This document shows, piece after piece, positions 17,631-25,440 of a DNA stretch of 64,000 nucleotides; within the stretch, counting starts at the first letter, position 1; each line of letters begins with the position of its first letter. The notes beneath the pieces are model-generated. The model saw nothing but the letters and a program-made list of their open reading frames with translations, was not told the origin of the DNA and made no database searches. Source of the DNA: Pantoea ananatis LMG 2665. Its GTDB lineage: Bacteria > Pseudomonadota > Gammaproteobacteria > Enterobacterales > Enterobacteriaceae. Both the position numbers and the translations under genes were made by a program. The stretch is taken from positions 1-64,000 of the forward strand of contig NZ_JMJJ01000004.1 of assembly GCF_000710035.2 (NCBI RefSeq). Direction: 5' to 3'.

Positions 17631-18617
17631 ATGATTGAAGTTAACTCATTTGCTGAGCTTCGTACGACCATGCCGTCAAAACCAGGTGAAATTGCCGTAC
17701 TGAAACGCTACTACGATAAAGATTCCAGCTTTCGTGGCGGCGGCGATTTTGTGGGGTTTACCGGCACCACGATTTTAAAAGATGATGGCGGTACGGTAGC
17801 CATAGGAAACGGCTTCTACTGGAAGCGTTCAATCAACGATCCGCGAGAAGTGAACATCCTGCATTTTGGGGCCAAGGGCGATGGCGTCACGGATGACACC
17901 GATGCGTTTAAACGTATTCTCGGCTGGTCACAAACTTACAGCCAGAATATGAAGGGATTGCCGGTACGTTTCCCGGGCGGGCGTTTTCTGATTATGCCCA
18001 TGGATCTGAGCAATGCAGAAATCCCGTTCTTTGGCCTGGCCGGGGACGATCTGGCGCTGGGTTCTCTGCCCGGCACCACCATCGTGTCAGATAAAAGTGC
18101 CAATACCCTGTTCAAAGTTCAGGCACGGCGCACCACCATTCGTGGGATTACCTGGGACGGACAGGCCACGGCGGATACCGTCACCAACACGGCCACCATT
18201 ACCCCTGAAATGTGCAGCAATGTTCAGCCGTTTTTTGAAAACAGTTGTATGGCAGGGCAAATCGTTAATATCAGCTGCTTTCGGGGGCAGCGCAGCGGTG
18301 GAACCATCTTTAAGCTGCAGGACACGCTCGACAGTAAGTTTGAGCAAATCTATACCAATACCACCTACTCGCGCGTTTTCGATATCGGCTGGTCAGGTTC
18401 CCCCAAAGGCGTCTGGGATCACTCTACGGCCGTTGAGTTATGCAATGCGAATTTCCAGACGGGCTATGGTGATGCCACGCTGTATATGCCGCGTATGACG
18501 CAGGCGATTATGCGTAACGTCTGGATTGAACATACGCGCAATCCCGGCGATCTGTCTGATGGCGGCTGGACCATCGATACGCTCAACGTCGAGAACTGCA
18601 GTACCCCAAAATACTGA
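17631..18617 (+). CDS. Tailspike/AmsF-like beta-helix protein, N-terminal part
   Basis: The 328-residue frame has AGGAGG upstream. After an 80-residue head (RYYDKDSSFRGGGDFVG, FYWKRS) comes NILHFGAKGDGVTDDTDAF, the entry motif of pectate-lyase-type beta-helix proteins such as phage tailspikes and the amylovoran-associated AmsF. It probably binds or cleaves a surface polysaccharide. The frame ends at a TGA (18615), while its obvious continuation runs on in the -1 frame to 19378. The frame change sits exactly at C-CCA-AAA (18605-18611). It is therefore either a gene broken by a one-base deletion or a programmed -1 frameshift. Confidence 0.72.
   Translation: MIEVNSFAELRTTMPSKPGEIAVLKRYYDKDSSFRGGGDFVGFTGTTILKDDGGTVAIGNGFYWKRSINDPREVNILHFGAKGDGVTDDTDAFKRILGWSQTYSQNMKGLPVRFPGGRFLIMPMDLSNAEIPFFGLAGDDLALGSLPGTTIVSDKSANTLFKVQARRTTIRGITWDGQATADTVTNTATITPEMCSNVQPFFENSCMAGQIVNISCFRGQRSGGTIFKLQDTLDSKFEQIYTNTTYSRVFDIGWSGSPKGVWDHSTAVELCNANFQTGYGDATLYMPRMTQAIMRNVWIEHTRNPGDLSDGGWTIDTLNVENCSTPKY
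18605..18611 (+). other. CCCAAAA heptamer at the beta-helix frame change
   Basis: In the upstream frame the bases group as C-CCA-AAA, fitting the X-XXY-YYZ form of -1 slippery sites. The upstream frame stops one sense codon later. A -1 slip here joins STPK directly to ILNNARVVMRH of the downstream frame. I did not establish a stimulatory structure. Confidence 0.4.
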
Positions 18618-18628
18618 ACAACGCCCGC

Positions 18629-19378
18629 GTGGTAATGCGTCATATTAACCTGCAGTCAGGTTCAAAGCTCAGCCAGGACCTTGTGGCAGGCAAGTGGCTT
18701 TCTACCTTCGAGTACGGCTATCGACGTGACGAGAACTACGGCACTTTCATGAGCGGTTCGCTACGGGCCGGGTACTTTAGTGGCTATAAGGTAGTGAACA
18801 ATACGGAGACGGATAACTGGTATCGTCTTGGGCAGGTATTTTTCCCGGCGCCTAATCAACAGTGGGTCATTGAGTTGATCGGTAAAGCGGATAACACCAC
18901 GCCTTCAGGTACGGCAGGCTCGCCCGTCAATATGCCCGGCACGGGCAAGACCTGGATCAACCTGCAGCGGCTGGATACGGTCTGGGCAGATGCCTGCCAT
19001 ATGGGGCAGCCTGCGGTGATGGACATTCGCTATAACCGTGTGGGAACCACCTATGCCGGTATCTGGGTTAAGCTGCGAGCCAACAGTGGTGAAACCATGT
19101 TTAACCTGAAAACCACCGGTCCGACGCGCTTTGATACGGGTTCCTGTTCCCTGTTTCAGAGTGACCTGTCGCTGGTGGATGACGTATCGAAAGTGGGCAC
19201 GCTCAAGCCTGCCGCACGCTTTGGGTTACATAATGGCGTCGCGGGCGTGGGCGCCAATGAAAAAGGCGTGGTAACCCTCGCCACGGCGGCGGGGTCGCCG
19301 ACCAATAAAACAACGCCGACGGGTTTTGTGCTCATCAATATTAACGGTACCGATCGTAAAGTCCCTTATTACGATTAA
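18629..19378 (+). CDS. Tailspike/AmsF-like beta-helix protein, C-terminal part
   Basis: This 249-codon frame has a GTG at 18629 but no ribosome binding site, and its reading frame is open upstream into the end of the previous gene. It is read as the C-terminal half of one protein of about 580 residues. It contains VMRHINLQSGSKLSQDLVAG and a glycine- and aromatic-rich strand region ending GTDRKVPYYD. The end resembles trimerisation or capping domains of tail fibres, but I cannot name it. Independent translation is unlikely; it is probably expressed, if at all, by frameshifting from the upstream half. Confidence 0.6.
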   Translation: MVMRHINLQSGSKLSQDLVAGKWLSTFEYGYRRDENYGTFMSGSLRAGYFSGYKVVNNTETDNWYRLGQVFFPAPNQQWVIELIGKADNTTPSGTAGSPVNMPGTGKTWINLQRLDTVWADACHMGQPAVMDIRYNRVGTTYAGIWVKLRANSGETMFNLKTTGPTRFDTGSCSLFQSDLSLVDDVSKVGTLKPAARFGLHNGVAGVGANEKGVVTLATAAGSPTNKTTPTGFVLININGTDRKVPYYD

Positions 19379-19393
19379 CGCTGGCAATCCTAC

Positions 19394-19419
19394 GCGAGGC
19401 TTCGGCCTCGCTTTTTTTT
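19394..19419 (+). terminator. Terminator closing the lysis island
   Basis: GCGAGGC pairs with GCCTCGC around a TTCG-type loop and is followed by eight T residues, 16 bases after the beta-helix frame stops. Confidence 0.88.
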
Positions 19420-19524
19420 GCTTTAAGCGCAGTACCTGTCTCTTCCGCCGCTCTTGGGTTTTATCGGGATCTGAATGCCTGCCGGATATATTCGTGGAAC
19501 GCATTGATGCCAGTCTTTGTTATT

Positions 19525-19540
19525 TAAACGATTGTTAAAC
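19525..19540 (-). promoter_or_regulatory. PhoP-box-like repeat upstream of lpxO
   Basis: On the minus strand GTTTA occurs twice with an 11-bp period (GTTTA-N6-GTTTA), the layout of PhoP boxes. It is reversed relative to lpxO and lies about 45 bases upstream of its likely -35. The base before each core is C rather than the usual T or G. Confidence 0.35.
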
Positions 19541-19584
19541 GACGTCAACTCAGGTTGCGGGAGTAACACCTGAAAGCGCACTAC

Positions 19585-19612
19585 TTGACAAAAAATTTTG
19601 CAATTTAATACT
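19585..19612 (+). promoter_or_regulatory. lpxO promoter
   Basis: A perfect TTGACA (19585-19590) is followed after 16 bases by AATACT (19607-19612). The start codon is 67 bases further on. The rest of the 301-base gap 19379-19679 holds only the terminator and the PhoP-like repeat listed separately. Confidence 0.55.
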
Positions 19613-19679
19613 AAAAATTATTCTTCCATTAAATCTCCGCAAGAAACCATCCATTCTTGCAACATAAGGAACACGTTGT

Positions 19680-20591
19680 ATGGTGGCTGCCATCATTATT
19701 GGTATTTTTATTATTAGCGTAATCTATGCACACTCGCGCGGTGTAGAAAAACAAAAGTTCTCGCGTCAGTTGTTTGATCACTCGACCTTTATGGCACCTG
19801 TTAATATGTTCATGACAGGCTTTTCAAGATTGCCAGCGAAACAGCCCTATTTTTCGACAGAGGAATTTCCAGAGCTTCGCGAGTTGACCGATAACTGGCA
19901 GGTCATTCGCGAAGAGGCAATACGTCTTCAGGATCATATCAAAGCGGCCAAAAGCCATAATGATGCAGGGTTTAATACCTTTTTTAAGCGTGGGTGGAAA
20001 CGGTTTTACCTTAAATGGTATAGCGACGCACATCCGTCTGCCCAGCAGCTCTGCCCGGTCACCACGGCTCTGGTCAGTAAAATCCCCTCAGTGAAAGCGG
20101 CGATGTTTGCAGAGCTGCCGGCGGGCAGTCATTTAGGTAAACACCGCGATCCCTATGCAGGATCGGTTCGCTATCACCTCGGCCTTGTGACGCCCAACGA
20201 TGACCGCTGCTTTATTGAGGTGGATCGACAACGTCACAGCTGGCGCGACGGGCAGGCGGTTATTTTTGACGAAACCTACGTGCACTGGGCACAGAATGAA
20301 AGTGAGCAAACGCGTATCATTTTATTCTGCGATATTGAGCGTCCTATGAAGTGGCGCTGGGCACAGGCCATTAATCACTGGGTAGGCAGTACCCTGATGT
20401 CGGCAGCAGCCTCACCCAATGACGAAAATGACAAAACGGGTTTCATCAACCGCATTTTTAAATACGTCAATGCGATTCGCGATGCCGGACAGAATTTAAA
20501 AAAACGGAACAGGACAGTCTATTACTGGGTTAAGCACTCCTCGATTGTACTGATATTCCTTGCGATCATCGTGCCGAGTATCGTGATGTAG
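19680..20591 (+). CDS. lpxO: Lipid A 2-hydroxylase LpxO
   Basis: The 303-residue protein has an N-terminal membrane anchor (MVAAIIIGIFIISVIYA) and a second hydrophobic segment at the C terminus (SSIVLIFLAIIVPSIVM). Between them is an Fe(II)/2-oxoglutarate-dependent aspartyl/asparaginyl beta-hydroxylase domain with GKHRDPYAGSVRYHLGL (His-x-Asp metal ligands) and the second-half EVDRQRHSWRDGQAVIFDE and YVHWAQNESEQTRIIL. LpxO 2-hydroxylates the secondary myristate of lipid A at the cytoplasmic face of the inner membrane. It stands alone between the lysis island and dhaR. In Salmonella this modification is linked to PhoPQ control. Confidence 0.9.
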   Translation: MVAAIIIGIFIISVIYAHSRGVEKQKFSRQLFDHSTFMAPVNMFMTGFSRLPAKQPYFSTEEFPELRELTDNWQVIREEAIRLQDHIKAAKSHNDAGFNTFFKRGWKRFYLKWYSDAHPSAQQLCPVTTALVSKIPSVKAAMFAELPAGSHLGKHRDPYAGSVRYHLGLVTPNDDRCFIEVDRQRHSWRDGQAVIFDETYVHWAQNESEQTRIILFCDIERPMKWRWAQAINHWVGSTLMSAAASPNDENDKTGFINRIFKYVNAIRDAGQNLKKRNRTVYYWVKHSSIVLIFLAIIVPSIVM

Positions 20592-20658
20592 AAAGGGAAT
20601 GACAGCCAGAACAGCACTCAGCGTCTGGCTGAACCCATAATACAGGCAGTGAACACCG

Positions 20659-22581
20659 TTATTTGGGTTTAAACTGCCTTACATCAATCGCGTATCGTTT
20701 TATTTTTCGCCACAATGTGGTGCGGCCGATGTGTAGCAGATCAGACATCGCCTGAACTTTGCCCTGAGTCATGCGGGCAGCCTGGAGGATCGCTTCTTTT
20801 TCAATCGCGCTAAATGACAGATTATCCGGCAGCAGAGAGGCGTTTGCGGCATTGTCAGGTTGCTCAGATAAAAGCGATTCTGGTAGGTTATTCCATCGGA
20901 TATGGCCATGTTCACTACTGATAGCAATATTTTCAATCACGCTGTTTAATTCAAAGTCATTACCGGGCCATCCATAACCCATTAATTGCGTCATCACCTC
21001 GTCATCAACTTTAAAGCGCGAGGAAAAACGTTTTTCCAGCCTGCGTAGGCGGTGATTAATTAAATAGGGAATGCTGTTACGCCGCGCGCGCAAGGGCGGA
21101 ATGGCAATCTCAAAGGAATGTAATGCGTAATAAAGCTGACGGCTAAAACGATTCTGTTCCACAAGATGGGCCAGATTAACGGTAGTCGTGGCAATCACTT
21201 TAATATCAACGGGGATCAGCCGCCGCGCATCAAGGCGAGTCAGCACGCCTTGCTTGATGACCTGAAGCAGGACAGATTGCTGTCCGGGTGTCAGATATTC
21301 AATCTTTTCCAGAAACAACGTGCCGCCGCTGGCCAGTTCCAGACGGCTTAAACGGCCATCTCTATCCTCGCCGGGTGCACTGCCTGTAAAATCCTCTCCC
21401 TGTGTATTGTCGGCATAAAGCTGACAGTTAACCGCAATGTAAGGGCCGCTTGCCCGGTCACTTTCATTATGAATTGCCTGACTCAGCAACTCTTTACCTA
21501 CCCCTTCTTCCCCGCACAGTAAGACAGGAAAGCTGCCTTTGGCTGCCTGACGACCAAAATGTATTAAACGACGCGTGTCGGCATCCTCTTCTGGCATCTG
21601 TTCAAAGGTGTGACTGACTTTACCCAGTTGGCTGGTCATGAGTTGACGGACCTGCTCAACCGGATGGAGCAGTAAAATAAAGCTGTTGCCCTGAACTTCA
21701 ACAATGGGTTTCAGGGTAATCACCGCATCAACAAACTGATGCTGGCTCTCGAAGGTGACTTCCACATGTTTTAATCCCTCTACCTGCTTAATCGCCCGGC
21801 GCAGCAGAGCCGGCAGCGTGATCAGGTCAGCGATATTCTTTCCCTGACTGGTTAAGGCATCAAGGTGCAACTGCCGGGCTGCCTGAGCATTCAGGAACTG
21901 CAGGACGCCTTGCTCATTCCACGCCATGACGCCGTCGTCCATGCTCTCCAGCAGGCCATAAAGCTGGTTCAGATGGCGGTTGGAATCGGCTAACAAATTG
22001 TCTGTTAACAGTGAATTGCCTATTTCCCGGGCAACAGAAAGCGTAAGCGAGAGATCGGAGGGCGCCTGATCCTGATAAAGACAGGCCAACGCGATAGAGC
22101 CAAATAAACGACCGTGATTATCGAATATGGGTGTAGAGCAGAAAGACCAGGTATGAAGAGCCCGTTTGAAATGCTGTTCCCGGCTGGTTTTTAATGGCTG
22201 GCCTTCAAGCGCGGCCAGTGACAGGGCGCAGGTACCGATGATACTTTCCGCACAGTAACTTCCCTCCTGCAGGCCTAATTTCTCAAGATCCAGCAGCGTC
22301 TGTGCATCGCCACAACGGTTTAAGATACAGGCGGATTCATCAAGAATAAACAGCGCACAAGGGCGGTTCGCCATATATTCCCACGCATCCTCAAGCGTGG
22401 CCTGGCCTATGGTGAGCAGGGCGGTTTTGCGGCGGCAAATCGACGCGTAAGTTAATCCCTGTGCCTGATGCGGTGCTTGCCAGTTATCCCGCTGCATGTA
22501 TTTACTGCAGCGGTGCCATGACTGAGCTATCACCGCTGAAACGTGTTTATCGCTCTCGGGCGCGAACACTGTCATATCCAT
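20659..22581 (-). CDS. dhaR: Dihydroxyacetone operon activator DhaR
   Basis: The 640-residue regulator has an N-terminal GAF-like sensor region, a PAS domain (LYGLLESMDDGVMAWNEQGV onward), a central AAA+ domain and a C-terminal Fis-type HTH (QAMSDLLHIGRTTLWRKIK). The Walker A is GEEGVGKE. Where true sigma54 activators have GAFTGA, this protein reads EDFTGSAPGE, so the sigma54-contact loop is degenerate. That agrees with E. coli DhaR, which works with sigma70 and is switched by DhaK and DhaL. A second ATG two codons in is an equally good start. It lies downstream of gldA on the same strand. Confidence 0.9.
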   Translation of the reverse strand: MDMTVFAPESDKHVSAVIAQSWHRCSKYMQRDNWQAPHQAQGLTYASICRRKTALLTIGQATLEDAWEYMANRPCALFILDESACILNRCGDAQTLLDLEKLGLQEGSYCAESIIGTCALSLAALEGQPLKTSREQHFKRALHTWSFCSTPIFDNHGRLFGSIALACLYQDQAPSDLSLTLSVAREIGNSLLTDNLLADSNRHLNQLYGLLESMDDGVMAWNEQGVLQFLNAQAARQLHLDALTSQGKNIADLITLPALLRRAIKQVEGLKHVEVTFESQHQFVDAVITLKPIVEVQGNSFILLLHPVEQVRQLMTSQLGKVSHTFEQMPEEDADTRRLIHFGRQAAKGSFPVLLCGEEGVGKELLSQAIHNESDRASGPYIAVNCQLYADNTQGEDFTGSAPGEDRDGRLSRLELASGGTLFLEKIEYLTPGQQSVLLQVIKQGVLTRLDARRLIPVDIKVIATTTVNLAHLVEQNRFSRQLYYALHSFEIAIPPLRARRNSIPYLINHRLRRLEKRFSSRFKVDDEVMTQLMGYGWPGNDFELNSVIENIAISSEHGHIRWNNLPESLLSEQPDNAANASLLPDNLSFSAIEKEAILQAARMTQGKVQAMSDLLHIGRTTLWRKIKRYAIDVRQFKPK

Positions 22582-22604
22582 TTCCGCTGAAAGACCATAA
22601 AGAA

Positions 22605-22630
22605 TCCCCCCAGCCGCGCAGCCAGGGGGA
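22605..22630 (-). other. Hairpin between gldA and dhaR
   Basis: TCCCCC pairs with GGGGGA around a 14-base loop in the 93-base gap between the two genes. The following minus-strand tract TTCTTTATGG is only weakly T-rich, so it could attenuate rather than end gldA transcription. Confidence 0.35.
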
Positions 22631-22674
22631 AGTCGTTGCCCGGAGACTCGGGCCAGCGGTTTACCTGTGACAGA

Positions 22675-23772
22675 TTAACGCGACAGCCACTGCTGTCCTA
22701 GCAGATCGGCAGTGATAATCGCCGCATAAACGCTGTCTGGTGTGACCGGGAACGGCATATTGTGGATGGTTTCGCCTTCCACACAGGCCGCCTCGGCAAC
22801 CGCCTGAATTTTTTTCTCGATATCCTGTTTCACGCCCATTTGCCCCAGGGTGACAGGCAATCCTACTTTCTGGCAGAACGCCAGCACGGTTTCGATCTCT
22901 TCTGTCGGGCTGTTCTGCAAAATTAACTGGGATAACGTACCAAACGCGACCTTTTCACCGTGATAAAGGTGATGGCACTCTTCCAGTACGGTAAACGCAT
23001 TATGAATGGCATGCGCGGCGGCAAGACCACTGCTTTCAAAGCCAATCCCGCTGAGGTAAGTGTTGGCCTCAACGATACGTTCCAGCGCATCTGTTACCAC
23101 GCCTGCCTGAGCCGCAAAGCGAGCCTTTTCGCCTTCCGCCAGGAGCGTTTCATAGCACAGCCGCGCCAGGCTTAACGCTGCGGCCGTCGACTTGCCGCCT
23201 GCCATGCTGGTTGCGCCAGAATCGTAACAGGCTTTGGCTTCAAACCAGGTGGACAGGGCATCGCCCATTCCCGCGACCAGTAAACGTACCGGTGCTTTGG
23301 CAATGATCGTAGTATCCATCACGACCATATCGGGGTTTTTGGGATAGATCAGATACTCTGCAAACTCACCGGTTTCGGTGTAAATAACCGACAATGCGCT
23401 GGTGGGCGCGTCGGTGGAGGCGATGGTGGGGATAACCACCACTGGCAGTTTGAGATACCACGCAATCGCCTTGGCCGTATCCAGCGTTTTACCGCCCCCT
23501 AATCCGATGACGCCGCGGCAGCCGTTTTGTTCTGCTAACGTCATCAGCCGGTTGATTTCAGTCCGGCAACATTCCCCGCTGAAACGTTCTGCATGACAGG
23601 TGACGTCATGTTCAGCAAGGCCGCTCAACACCTTATCGCCCGCCATGTTCATTACAAAGTCATCGGCAATCACAAAAAAACGATCGGCCAGGTTCTTTGC
23701 GTACTGGCCGAAGGACATGGCGGCATTGGGGCCCTGAATATATTTCGCTGGAGACTGGATAATTTTTGGCAT
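22675..23772 (-). CDS. gldA: Glycerol dehydrogenase
   Basis: The 365-residue product is an iron-containing-type polyol dehydrogenase that oxidises glycerol to dihydroxyacetone with NAD. Visible landmarks are GVIGLGGGKTLDTAKA (nucleotide site), IPTIASTDAPTSALSVIY, AGMGDALSTWFEA, and the metal-site histidines in GLAAAHAIHNAF and HHLYHGEKVAFG. The frame is open further upstream to 23946, but the family start MPKIIQSPAKYIQG at 23772 has GAGGG eight to ten bases before it. It lies between dhaR and the divergent dhaKLM, supplying the substrate of the Dha kinase. It equals Klebsiella DhaD in length. Confidence 0.93.
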   Translation of the reverse strand: MPKIIQSPAKYIQGPNAAMSFGQYAKNLADRFFVIADDFVMNMAGDKVLSGLAEHDVTCHAERFSGECCRTEINRLMTLAEQNGCRGVIGLGGGKTLDTAKAIAWYLKLPVVVIPTIASTDAPTSALSVIYTETGEFAEYLIYPKNPDMVVMDTTIIAKAPVRLLVAGMGDALSTWFEAKACYDSGATSMAGGKSTAAALSLARLCYETLLAEGEKARFAAQAGVVTDALERIVEANTYLSGIGFESSGLAAAHAIHNAFTVLEECHHLYHGEKVAFGTLSQLILQNSPTEEIETVLAFCQKVGLPVTLGQMGVKQDIEKKIQAVAEAACVEGETIHNMPFPVTPDSVYAAIITADLLGQQWLSR

Positions 23773-23914
23773 TCCTTTCACCCTCAAGTAAGAACATGTT
23801 CGCATAGTGAACGCTGGCATCTCTCTGGCTCGGCTTGCAGTGAAAGCCGAATGATGGCCGACGTCGCGTTTCACTTTACGCGCGACATGGAGGTGAAAAA
23901 GTTTTGCGGCCAAC

Positions 23915-23961
23915 GTTCTGATATGGAACACCTTACCGCTCCGCACGTTTCATACTGGAAC
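23915..23961. promoter_or_regulatory. Operator pair on the gldA side (candidate DhaR sites)
   Basis: Site 1, 23915-23929, reads GTTCT-GATAT-GGAAC. Site 2, 23947-23961, reads GTTTC-ATACT-GGAAC. Their starts are exactly 32 bases apart, three helical turns. The pair is 143-190 bases upstream of the gldA start. The same motif and spacing recur on the dhaK side. Confidence 0.6.
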
Positions 23962-24165
23962 AATAAACCAGGTTTGAATGCTATGTTGCGATCGCGATCG
24001 TCTCCAGCAGTGTAAAACGGCAAAATGCGGCGACGATTTTCCTTACTACATGACGCGCGATGCTGTCTGCCGCTAAAAAACCTGCCTGCTCAACGGTCTT
24101 TATTTATCGCTTCCGCTGTCATGACTTGCTTTGCCTCTCATTTTCACCCAACAGACGTGTGATAT

Positions 24166-24212
24166 GTTTCATTATGGAACATAAAAAACCTCACGATGTT
24201 CCGTTATGAAAC
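24166..24212. promoter_or_regulatory. Operator pair on the dhaK side (candidate DhaR sites)
   Basis: Site 3, 24166-24180, reads GTTTC-ATTAT-GGAAC. Site 4, 24198-24212, reads GTTCC-GTTAT-GAAAC. Again the starts are 32 bases apart. The pair lies 148-194 bases upstream of the dhaK start. Assignment to DhaR is by location; the E. coli site sequence was not available to compare. Confidence 0.6.
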
Positions 24213-24234
24213 TCTTCATCCTGACATTTTTTTT

Positions 24235-24269
24235 CTCGTCGACTCCATGAGAATCAGTGCGTCGACGAG
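24235..24269 (+). repeat. Inverted repeat upstream of dhaK
   Basis: CTCGTCGAC (24235-24243) and GTCGACGAG (24261-24269) are perfect reverse complements separated by 17 bases, about 90 bases before dhaK. It may be an mRNA hairpin or another regulator site. Confidence 0.5.
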
Positions 24270-24359
24270 CGGTCTGCCGCCGTTACCGTTCCCCCCGTAA
24301 TCGGATTGTCTTTGCCTCAGGCAGAGTGACAGCTAACCGTATCCAACGGAGCATAAAGA

Positions 24360-25430
24360 ATGAAAAAGCTGATTAACCGTGTGGAAGATGTATTGAGTGA
24401 ACAACTGGCAGGATTGGCAAAAGCCCATCCTGAACTGACGCTTCATCAGGATCCCGTCTGCATGACGCGAGCCGATGCGCCTGTAGTGGGAAAGGTTGCG
24501 CTACTTTCGGGCGGCGGCAGCGGCCATGAGCCGATGCACTGCGGTTTTATTGGTCATGGCATGCTGTCTGGCGCCTGCCCCGGCGAAATCTTTACCTCAC
24601 CCACGCCAGACAAAATGTTTGAGTGCGCCATGAAAATTGACGGCGGTGAGGGCGTACTGATGATCATTAAAAACTACACCGGCGATATCCTCAACTTTGA
24701 AACGGCAACCGAACTGCTGCACGAAAGCGGCGTGAAGGTCACGACGATAGTCGTGGATGATGATGTCGCCGTAAAAGACAGCCTGTATACGGCTGGACGT
24801 CGTGGCGTGGCAAATACCGTGCTGATTGAAAAACTGGTTGGCGCTGCCGCAGAGCGGGGCGATTCCCTTGAAGCCTGCGCTGCGCTGGGACGTAAGCTGA
24901 ATAACTGTGGTCACTCTATTGGCATCGCGCTGGGCGCCTGTACCGTTCCCGCTGCAGGAAAGCGCTCGTTTGAACTTCAGGACAATGAAATGGAGTTTGG
25001 TGTCGGTATTCATGGCGAGCCGGGTATCGATCGCCGCACCTTTACTTCGCTGGATAACACGGTCGATGAGATGTTTGAAACCCTGCTGGAGAATGGCACC
25101 TACAGCCGCCCGCTGCGTCACTGGGATGTCGAGACCGGTAGCTGGCAAGAAGTGCAGCACACCAAGCAGGCTTTAACGCGCGGCGACAGAGTCATTGCGC
25201 TGGTCAATAACCTGGGCGCGACGCCGCTATCAGAATTATATGGCGTGTACAACCGCCTGGCGCAGCGTTGTGAAGAGCAGGGGATCACCCTTGAGCGCAG
25301 TCTGGTAGGCAGTTACTGCACTTCACTGGATATGGTGGGCTTTTCCATCACGTTGCTGAGCGTGGACGATGATTCCCTGGCGCTGTGGGATGCGCCGGTC
25401 CATACACCAGCCCTGAACTGGGGCCAATAA
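24360..25430 (+). CDS. dhaK: Dihydroxyacetone kinase subunit DhaK
   Basis: The 356-residue substrate-binding subunit of the PTS-dependent Dha kinase carries the substrate-anchoring histidine at position 218 (GVGIHGEPGI), as in E. coli. The loop SGGGSGHEPMH near residue 55 lines the active site. It holds Dha covalently as a hemiaminal while DhaL donates phosphate. It is the first gene of dhaKLM; dhaL starts ten bases after its stop. GGAG precedes the ATG. It also acts as a corepressor-like partner of DhaR in E. coli. Confidence 0.96.
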   Translation: MKKLINRVEDVLSEQLAGLAKAHPELTLHQDPVCMTRADAPVVGKVALLSGGGSGHEPMHCGFIGHGMLSGACPGEIFTSPTPDKMFECAMKIDGGEGVLMIIKNYTGDILNFETATELLHESGVKVTTIVVDDDVAVKDSLYTAGRRGVANTVLIEKLVGAAAERGDSLEACAALGRKLNNCGHSIGIALGACTVPAAGKRSFELQDNEMEFGVGIHGEPGIDRRTFTSLDNTVDEMFETLLENGTYSRPLRHWDVETGSWQEVQHTKQALTRGDRVIALVNNLGATPLSELYGVYNRLAQRCEEQGITLERSLVGSYCTSLDMVGFSITLLSVDDDSLALWDAPVHTPALNWGQ

Positions 25431-25440
25431 GGAGATCGAT

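Larger units (their letters stand above)
23773..24359. other. gldA-dhaK divergent control region
   Basis: This 587-base region has no supportable gene. It contains four 15-bp palindromes in two pairs (separate entries), a CGATCGCGATCG palindrome near 23989, and a 9-bp inverted repeat upstream of dhaK. I could not place -35/-10 elements for either side with confidence. Confidence 0.6.
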
